64,000 nt of DNA from Kalaharituber pfeilii (Eukaryota > Ascomycota > Pezizomycetes > Pezizales > Pezizaceae): NCBI GenBank assembly GCA_015179045.1, contig WHUZ01000084.1:203783-267782 (forward strand), written 5' to 3'. This document shows positions 56,701 through 64,000 of this stretch, piece by piece. The notes below the pieces were generated by a model. It saw nothing but the letters and a program-made list of their open reading frames with translations, was not told the origin of the DNA and did not search any database. Both the position numbers and the translations under genes were made by a program. Position 1 is the stretch's first letter; each line of letters starts with the position of its first letter.

Positions 56701-57100
56701 AAGAAAAAATAAAAGTTGACGGATGATCATGTAATGGTGGACTGGTAATGGGTAGTCAAAATCTGGGGTGGCAGGGATAGTCTTTTCGTTTCACTGGGAG
56801 GTGGGGCGGATTTCAGGTAATAATTGGGTCGCATAACAGGATTTTGGCATTTCGTTTGCTTGTCATATCTGTAATAGATCGGTTGATCTACCCTAGTGGT
56901 AGTTGGTGGATTTCTTTTCTCTCTTGATGTAGTTAATCTTATCAAAGGAAATAGGATGGATGGTATACAAAATTGTTCACTTCATTGCTTGTAATTGTCC
57001 ACGCAGGCGTTCTCACTTCAATCATCTTGTTGCAGGAGGCGACGCAGACGGTAGTAAAATGATCTTACTGGGATCAATGACCACAGCTGTGTCTAATAAA
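56701..57100. other. 3' region of the phospholipase gene
   Basis: AAAAAATAAAAG directly follows the stop and may act in 3'-end formation. No gene is seen up to the retroelement fragment. Confidence 0.4.
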
Positions 57101-57690
57101 CACTGGATTCGCATTCATTGTTCAATGGAGTCCCATGGCTGCCCCAGCTGTAGCAGTTTTCGAAAGAGGCCCGGTCCAAGAGATGGTTCAACCAAGCGGT
57201 CAGGGAAGCCAGAAAGGACGTACGAAGGATTCTTAAGGGAACAAGCTGGTGCACAACGGAAGAAGGGACCAAGGGCAGAGGACTGTTGAGGGATATAATC
57301 CGGAATAGGAAGCAGATCTACAGGGAAAAATACATGGAGAGGAGAGGCTCGAGCCACTGTGGGACGTCTTCAGGCTCGCGAGGGACCCCTTCAGACTCAG
57401 AGAGCTAATGGGTGTAGAGGGCTCTGAAAAGGAGATAGCTACAGGCCTGGTTGAAAGAACCTTGATTACGGAACGGAGAGCAAGCCACTGGCAAGATGCA
57501 CCAAGGAATCTGGACGGGCAGCTGATCGATAGCGAAAGAGTGAGGAAGAGATCGAGTACTAGCAAGGACAAAAGCCAGGTTGGCACCTTGGCCAGACATC
57601 ATACAATACAGATGCGGGGTTATGTGATAAAAAAAAAAAAAAAAGAGAAAAAAAAAAAAAGAAAAAAAAAGCGCCTATTGGGGCAACGGA
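57101..57690 (+). mobile_element. LINE (Tad1-like) fragment ending in family B tail
   Basis: Around 57170-57345 one frame reads RWFNQAVREARKDVRRILKG, then RDIIRNRKQIYREKY, the segment between endonuclease and reverse transcriptase of Tad1-type LINEs. After a frameshift another frame gives LWDVFRLARDPFRLRELMG and EIATGLVERTLITE. The sequence then jumps to GCGGGGTTATGTGAT followed by a long A-rich tail (57609-57690), which matches the family B tail. Most of the reverse transcriptase is missing. Confidence 0.6.
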
Positions 57691-59170
57691 CCAAGCAGCA
57701 AGACTGGGGGAAGTGGTAGCAGGAATGAATGGTAGCCAAGAGGCAGCCAGCGAAGGAGACGAACGGACTGGACTTGAGCTATAGGCCAACCCAGACGCTG
57801 GGCAATCTGGTAGGTACATTGGGAGGCCTGTTGGGGGTAAAGCTTGAGGGCCTGGAGGTTTAAGGTCGGAAAGGCAGAGAGCCCAGAGGGCCGGTGGTGA
57901 GGAAGGGAAGAGGAAACGGTGGAACATATATGGTTCAGGTGCAAGTATGGAGAAAGAGGTGGCCGGAGGAACGGGATGGTCTGGTTGCGGTTTTTTCACT
58001 TGTCAGTTAATTTTCTTCTATCTCCTATGTAATTAATCTCGCCATAGCCCCCAGAGCGGCATAGGAGTCATTACATGAAAAATAAAAGTGGATATCAATA
58101 GCACGGTGCTGAAGTGCAAGTTGAAACCAGAGGCTCACAGAAACATTCGCAGGGGGATGGAACTAAGCTCTTCTTGGCACGAGACCATAAGCCTTTCTGA
58201 TGGGTAGGATCACCTGGCTTGCCGGGTACGACAGCAGTGAGTAAGATGTGGGCGCGTGATTGATATGCCAAGCCTCATGCTCAGTGCATCCTTGGCAATG
58301 GCGAGAAGCTTCCCTATCTCATAGCATAATCCTCCAGCGTGACTGCTTAGCCGTGACTGCGCCAACGTCAGCCAAAAAAGCCCTAGCACTCACAAAACGC
58401 AAGTTCAAGGCAGATATATTTTCCCTAGCGAGCTCGCATGCCCTTTAGACCCTCATACACTGCGTTTACATGCCGCTTTTGTTCGTTACTCCTAGGGATC
58501 ATATCAGCGTCAGTGCGGTTTTACATGCGCTATAGCCGCCGTCTCAAACCTTGAACGATTAGGAGATCTCGGTTGCAGTCCTGTCAGCAGCAGCATACAT
58601 GTGCTTGCTGCACTTAACGATTGAAAAGACGCAATGGGGTGTGTCTACTTTATTACAAGGTCATCGATGCTTAAGAGACGGTAAGTCACCGACAAGGATT
58701 GTGGGTAGAAGGACCAGGTGTGCAGCAGCCAAGCCAGCCTACAGCAGATGCGGCTGACAGATACCAGAATTCACCAGATGAGACACAACAAATGTGCGTT
58801 GAAGAAATACTACAAACACTACTCCGCAACCTTACGGCCCCTGTCCTTCACCTGCGCTCCCCGCCTCTATCTCCTTCTTTTTCACTCAGCTTCCCATATG
58901 TCCTTACCCGTCCGCAGGGTTGTTGTTACCACCCCGGCACCTTCATCCAATAAGAGGCTTTCTCCCCTGTTTCCCCGCACAACACCTATAGTATTGATAT
59001 TGTGGGTGGTCAGTACAGAGTTCTCTCGAGGGACTACATACTTGAGATACTGGGGACGTGAAGCAGTGCTGTCACTGCTGCGGGATCCAGCAGCAGACAT
59101 GAAAACTGTAAGGTGGTTAAGTCAATCCAATCTTTGAACAATACTTACGAAGATACTGCAACTATCAACA
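57691..59170. other. Decayed repeat region with family A tail
   Basis: 57.7-57.99 kb is G-rich, with a minus-strand frame of unknown origin. A family A retroposon tail (CGCCATAGCCCCCAGAGCGGCA, then an A-rich tail) lies at 58038-58090. 58.2-59.1 kb holds only short frames without motifs. Confidence 0.45.
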
Positions 59171-59655
59171 AGATAACTAGTCCGATCTCCTTACACTGTC
59201 TGAGTTTGCCTACAACAATACCCTGTCTTTAACTAGCAGGGTAACTCCAATCTTTGCCAACTATAGTTTATACCCTCGGTATACTCTGGTTGCTAAACCT
59301 GACACCAAGCTCCCCAATACTACGATCCTGCAAAACTACACCGATTGGCTCAAAGCTCTAGAAGAACACCTCCAAGCTGAAATAAAATGGGCCCAAGCAA
59401 TACAGGCAGAGAATTCCAACCTACACCAACTCCCTGCCCCAATATACGAGGTGGAGGATAAGGTATCACTACTTAGACGCAACCTACGTACAACACAACC
59501 TTCTGGAAAGCTCGATTACAAGAGACTAGAGAAATTCAAGATCGAGGAAAAGGTCTCCTCTCATGCATTTAAACTCAAGCTTCCCCCATCTATGAAAATT
59601 CACCCTTTGTTCCATACCTTCCTCCTCGAACAAGTTGCCACTGATCCCCTACCAG
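59171..59655 (+). mobile_element. Ty3/gypsy pol remnant (integrase C-terminal region)
   Basis: Frames carry the usual gypsy 3' pol phrases: SEFAYNNTLSLTSRVTPIFA and NYSLYPRYTL, then VEDKVSLLRRNLRTTQPSGK, LDYKRLEKFKIEEKVSSHAF and KLKLPPSMKIHPLFHTFLLE, ending TDPLPGQ. There are frame breaks and no LTR. The remnant stops abruptly at the ankyrin-like sequence. Confidence 0.75.
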
Positions 59656-59659
59656 GCCA

Positions 59660-59985
59660 AACCCATTTCAGGAGAGAAGGATATTGTGTCATTGCTGCTA
59701 GACCGAGGAGCAGATGTCAACATTGTAGGTGGTAGGTGCGGAAGTGTTTTTAGCGCAGCTACAAATGCAAAACGCGAAAACATTGTTCTCGTGTCCCTTC
59801 CATGCAGCCACGGCCAAGGCGTTTCCAAACCTGCCACCTACAATGTTGACATCCGCCCCTCGGTCCAGCAGCAGGGACACAATAATCTTGTCTGCCTCAA
59901 ATGCAGCCCGCCTGCAGGAAAGTTTTGGTGCCGCTCCCGCACACGAAGTTAGCATCCGCCCACTATCTAACATTGTCTTCACCAT
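59660..59985. pseudogene. Head-to-head inverted ankyrin-repeat fragments
   Basis: On the + strand 59665-59790 encodes DIVSLLLDRGADVNIVGGRC and FSAATNAKRENIV. On the minus strand 59985-59785 encodes LLLDRGADVNIVGGRFGNAL and VAAWKGHENN, plus a frame-broken upstream repeat. Both are ankyrin repeats of the kind found in fungal NACHT-ankyrin proteins. The two are inverted copies at nucleotide level, so the site is an inverted duplication of a gene fragment, not a working gene. Confidence 0.7.
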
Positions 59986-59999
59986 CTATTCGTTCTCAT

Positions 60000-60068
60000 T
60001 TTTTTTTTTTTTTTTTTTCAGAAAAAGTATCACGTAACCCCGCTTGCAGCTGTTCGCCATGGCAAGGC
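60000..60068 (-). repeat. Retroposon 3' tail, family B
   Basis: About 18 T, then a short insert (CAGAAAAAG), then TATCACGTAACCCCGCTTGC and AGCTGTTCGCCATGGCAAGG. A close match to the block at 360-424. Confidence 0.55.
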
Positions 60069-60309
60069 TATTCATTCTCATGCTTCGCAGCTAGACACCA
60101 CAAGAGGTCATTCGTATTATATTGTAGGTTCATGTTGACATTTTTTTGAAGCCCATTAGCAGCTAACCAGCTGTGCAAAGCCATCCAGTGCTCCTGCAAA
60201 TACGGGCTGAGCTGGTATTACCCCAGACATCCCAAGCTTCAACTCTTGCTGCTCGAGCTGAGTCTTTATCCACTCTGTTGCTCGTCTGTAAGCTTCATTC
60301 GGTTCGTTC
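60069..60309. other. Spacer in the repeat region
   Basis: No gene. A minus-strand frame (60156-60500) runs into the minisatellite; its Gln/Glu-rich end may derive from the element to the right. Confidence 0.35.
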
Positions 60310-61670
60310 AAAGAACACAGGAAGCGGGACCTCTCCGGGCAGGCCAGTCTGGGGTTGCAGGGGCGTCTACAGGGGACTGTATCGTGTCTGCAAGGGACTG
60401 TATGGTATCTACAGGGGACTGTATGGTATCTACAGGGGACTGCACAGGTTTTCAGATCACATGCTAGGCTTATGCATATGCGTGAGAGGCGAGGTATCAT
60501 GTATGTTATTCGACTTATAATATCAAGCTATCTACTTGCAAGGAAGATTCAGGGGGTTAATATGAAGCAGTTGAGGGCACGTGTCGAGTCTGCACTAGAA
60601 TTACATCTTGCATTTCCTGTGATAACTCATTGACTATCATATCATTTCTGATCTGGGCCCGCTGATTTGCTTGACGTTCTGCAAGCGCCATACCAGTCGA
60701 TGCGCACTGCCTTGCTGGGCCTTTTTACCCATTGGTGACACTACTGGGATAGATGGAACAGTGACACCCACAGACTTTGTTTTGCTCTATTTTACCTTTA
60801 TCCCTAGTTAATCTGTTATTTATTTCCCTATTTCCTACACCATGTATTTAAAATCGCCATAGCCCCACGGGCGGCAAGCGATCAATGATTAAAAAAAAAA
60901 AAAAAAAATTTGCTGGGCCTTTTGTTTTTTTCCACCTTAAAGAAGGTTCAGCAACAGCAGGTGCACACTCTTGAGGAAGATCGGGTTGCCACTTACGGAG
61001 AAACTATTGTCTGAGCTAGCTGTGTTGCCATTCGCTGATGTAATTGCACGTAATGTGCTGAGTCTTCTGAGGACAGAGTTTGCTGAAATGCTTGTTCATC
61101 TGCAGGTGATCTTAAGAGGAGATCACGACCAGCGTTAACTATTGGATCATAAAATGCTAGTGGTGGCCCCAGTGCAAGGGGAAGCACTAGTGCGGGCACA
61201 TGTGCTAGAGTAGGTGCTAGTGCTAGTACGAGAGCTGGTGTTGATTCTGGGGAGCTTTCGAAAGTCTTGGGTAAGATTGATAAATGCTCTCCAAGTAGCA
61301 GATGCAGTAGTAGAGCTCTCAATAAACTGTATGCAAACTGCTCACCAGTTAGAGGAGCTTATCGGTGAAGTGGTGGCATGGATATAATTGTACCCTCCAC
61401 AATTTGTACAAGAGAAGGTTGAGCTATAGCCATACTGCTGCGTGCGCAATGGATTGATAGAGCTATGAGTGAGATGTGAACCAAGAAGCAGACCTATTGG
61501 TTTTATAGATGACATACATACTCCTTGAGTCTGGCATGCGATCTGAAGACTTCTGCAGTCCCATGCAGACACCGTACAGTCCCTTGCAGACACGATACAG
61601 TCCCTTGTAGACACCCCTACAATCGGACAGGCTAGTCTGGCCTTCCTGGAGAGGTCCCGCTCAAACGCAA
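60310..61670. mobile_element. Inverted-repeat element with minisatellite arms
   Basis: The left arm (about 60310-60500) and right arm (about 61500-61670) are inverted copies. Each starts GCGGGACCTCTCC and carries tandem ~21-bp units of GGGACTGTATNGTNTCTNCA, about four on the left and three on the right. They end CTTCAGATCNCATGC. In between are a family A retroposon tail (60852-60908) and short frames, one encoding RDLLLRSPADEQAFQQTL on the minus strand. No transposase is recognised. Identity between arms is roughly 75-80% by eye. Confidence 0.55.
60852..60908 (+). repeat. Retroposon 3' tail, family A
   Basis: TCGCCATAGCCCCACGGGCG, then GCAAGCGATCAATGATT and about 19 A. This is the cleanest copy of the family. 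The sequence before it (CCCTAGTTAATCTGTTATTT) resembles that before the copy at 58038. Confidence 0.55.
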
Positions 61671-62378
61671 GCTATTGCTCCTCGATCAATCTCTGAACCG
61701 CCCGCAGCACCCACGGCCACCATGACAACCACAGACAATGATGAAATGAAAACCAAAGAGCCTATAGACGCCCTCTATAAGGCTCTCATGTTGGCAACTC
61801 AGCACTATATCTCCAGCACAGGAACTGTGGTGATTTTATAGCGCAGGGTATCATTCTGGACCAGCGCGCGAGTGTCATGAAGGACACCGGTTAGCTCGTT
61901 ATCAAGGCGGGCACGTGAAATGCTGACAAAATCCAACATGATAGACGAAGCGGAAGCAGATGAGGAAGAAAGACAACGTGGGGTTCGGTTGGCAAAGATA
62001 GTGGTCGGAGAGGTTGTAGCTGAGATTCAGAAACAACCATCGCCTTCTAGGTTGGGACCTAAAGAACACAAGGAGGAACCTGAGCTGGAAAAAAGGTAGA
62101 ATGTAGATGATGTGAATGGAAATGGGATTCAGGTACTCAGAGAACGGGGAAGCCCGGTTCAAGGGTGGGTCAAGGAGGTTGTAATGAGCTCAGTGGATGA
62201 CGCCTACCAAGGGCCAAGCTTCGACCAAGGGACGTGTTAGCAAAGGCAAAAGTATATGTAGTACGTTTACAAAAATTAAACGGAGCTGCTCATTTGAGGA
62301 AGAATACCAGTAGCTGCCAGTGGAAGATCTACAATCTTGTTGGAGAGATTTATGGTAGTTTTCTGAGAGAGAATGGTG
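61671..62378. other. Decayed coding-like sequence
   Basis: + strand frames at about 61721-61840 and 61919-62098 (DEAEADEEERQRGVRLAKIV, EEPELEKR) look like pieces of a retroelement ORF or of a gene but are too broken to name. Confidence 0.35.
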
Positions 62379-62380
62379 TA

Positions 62381-63270
62381 CTGTGGTTCACCACTTTCCC
62401 GGACACCCCACTTTCCCGGACACCCCACTTTCCCGGACACATTTACCACCAAAACTGCGCAACTTTCGCACTCAATATCTCAACAACCACAACAGCATTT
62501 GTGAATGCACTTTCTGTAGCTATTAGACAAAGTGTAATTCTTGCTATCTAGCACCTTTTCTTCATCAAAAATTGGGGGTGCAAAGGGATTATGACTTGTC
62601 GCATTTACGTTGGAAGGCTTGGCATTTATTTGTATGGGATCTCCATACAAAATGTTCATCAGACTCGAATGTAGTCCTACTCTTCAACGCTAATTACAAT
62701 AGCTATGATAGTATATGTCAAGAATCACCTGAAGAGTTATAGTAAGGTGCTGCATTTAGTTTACTTTCATTTGTTGAATTGTAGAGTTGGTGTAGAACTA
62801 TCTACTTTTGGGCGTTGTTCTCATACAAATGGTTTCTATGGGAAATATGAATATTGTGAATAATTTCACAACCACTACAGTTATTACCTAACTACGTTGT
62901 TCATAGTTTCCGACTGAGTGATGCTATTGAATGTGAGTGTCTGAGTTTTTTTCATGAATTGATTGCAGGTGTAGCATGCAGAATTCGGGGGTGGTGACAT
63001 TTGTATGGAGATCCCATACAAATAAATGCCAAGCCTTCCAACAAAAATGCGACAAGCCATAATCCCTTTGCAACCACAATTTTTGATGAAGAAAAAGTGC
63101 TAGATAGCAAGAATTACACTTTATCTAATAGTTACAGAAAGTGCATTCACAAATGCTGTTGTGGTTGTTGAGATATTGAGTGCGAAAGTTGCGCAGTTTT
63201 GGTGGTAAATGTGTCTGGGAAAGTGGGGTGTCCGGGAAAGTGGGGTGTCTGGGAAAGTGGTGAACCACAG
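62381..63270. mobile_element. MITE with 274-bp terminal inverted repeats and TA target duplication
   Basis: Ends CTGTGGTTCACCAC and GTGGTGAACCACAG, flanked by TA on both sides (62379-62380 and 63271-63272). The arms (62381-62654, 62997-63270) are nearly identical inverted copies. Just inside each end are three tandem 17-bp units CCACTTTCCCGGACACC, two of which carry C/T changes on the right. The 343-bp middle has no transposase. The TA target and the relation to the element at 5575 suggest mobilisation by a pogo/Fot1-class transposase elsewhere in the genome (inference). Confidence 0.85.
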
Positions 63271-63272
63271 TA

Positions 63273-64000
63273 GGGAATTATATAATGATAATAGTAAGGC
63301 AGCCTTAACACCAATAGCCGAAGATGAATTCCGAGCTGAACATTATCCTTCCATGTGTTACCCATTTGGATATATCTTTTTTTCTTTTATTTTTTGCTCG
63401 AGGTTGTTCTGAATCAGAAGTTTTGCTGCGAGAGATTTCTGCCACAATTGTCGAATTTTGTTAGAGTTCTGCTCCCAGGCCAGACTCTCTGAGCCCCTTG
63501 TCGCCTTCTAGGCTAGTCTATCTTAGATGTTTCTAATATACTGTTATGAAGGCAATTGCATGAAGAGTACCTCTATAGCACGCTCAAACTTTACTTAAAT
63601 ATTCCTAAAATATTACTCGAAAACTTTAATAATAAACAAGTGTTTACCAAAGATATTACTTGATTTGTGTAGTCTTACTAACTTTACTTAAACCCGCTTC
63701 TGAAAAGTATATCGCTTATATATATCTTTTAGTATAAAAATAAATAGTATATAAATGTAAATATATTTATAAAAATACATGGAAAAGAAAAAGTTTTTTT
63801 TCTTAGATACATTAATTTTTACTCTTAATATATATATTAATAAAATAGTAGTAATTAGTTATAAGTTTTATAACTACTGTATATAGTAATATAATATAAG
63901 TAAAAGCTTTAATTAGATAATTTTATTATAAAAAGCTAAAGATTTTATTATATAGAGTTATTATAATAATAGAACTATTTAGTAAAGAAATTATAATTAA
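63273..64000. other. Transition into extremely AT-rich DNA
   Basis: Composition falls steadily. From about 63550, and especially 63700-64000, nearly every base is A or T, with TATATATATT-type runs and no usable frame. No gene or tandem satellite is seen. Confidence 0.6.

Noticed and set aside
1..64000. tRNA genes, rRNA and CRISPR-like arrays
   Set aside because: I looked for T-loop GGTTCGA-type boxes with acceptor pairing and for regularly spaced repeats and found none convincing; a tRNAscan run would be decisive.

Overview
The window is nuclear DNA of a filamentous ascomycete (Pezizomycotina). Genes have short introns (about 55-180 bp) with GT...AG borders and CTAAC-type branch points, and low-density housekeeping genes alternate with repeat-rich, decayed DNA. 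The secreted phospholipase A2 with an acidic propeptide resembles the fungal group XIV enzyme known from truffles. Together with the large intergenic spaces, this makes a Pezizomycetes (truffle-like) genome my best guess. That assignment is inference.

Layout. 1-9.6 kb is repeat-dominated, with one possible two-helix membrane protein (3910), a 0.8 kb miniature transposon (5575) and a 1.7 kb near-perfect inverted repeat (7567-9275). 9.6-12.4 kb holds a large unknown protein with a Ser-Asp repeat tail. 13.2-17.35 kb is a broken MULE transposon that itself carries a nested MITE and a retroposon tail, and is flanked by 40-bp direct repeats. 17.5-22 kb has a divergent pair of unknown membrane-protein genes; the intron of the right-hand one consists largely of a dispersed retroposon tail. 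22-25.8 kb is gene-free.

25.9-46.7 kb is the conserved core: ZIP metal transporter, complex I PSST/NDUFS7 subunit, DJ-1/PfpI-like protein, acyl-CoA dehydrogenase, omega-amidase (nitrilase family), the spindle-pole protein Sfi1, and a GPI-anchored DFG5/DCW1-type GH76 enzyme. I rebuilt splice models for these by hand, and every joined CDS is a multiple of three. They are unrelated in function and form no visible pathway cluster.

49.2-56.7 kb holds two secreted, Kex2-type pre-pro-proteins on the + strand: a very Lys-rich, cysteine-free candidate membrane-active peptide and a phospholipase A2. Both have an acidic propeptide. They share a promoter/5'-leader block (TATA, GAACTTCCCC, CCCTC..CACCAG) with nearly identical spacing. 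A six-finger C2H2 protein lies between them on the minus strand. This shared promoter and leader with different mature domains is the most interesting signal in the window.

57-64 kb is a transposon graveyard: a LINE fragment, a Ty3/gypsy remnant fused to inverted ankyrin-repeat fragments, an inverted-repeat element with minisatellite arms, and a 0.89 kb TA-flanked MITE. The final ~450 bp is extremely AT-rich.
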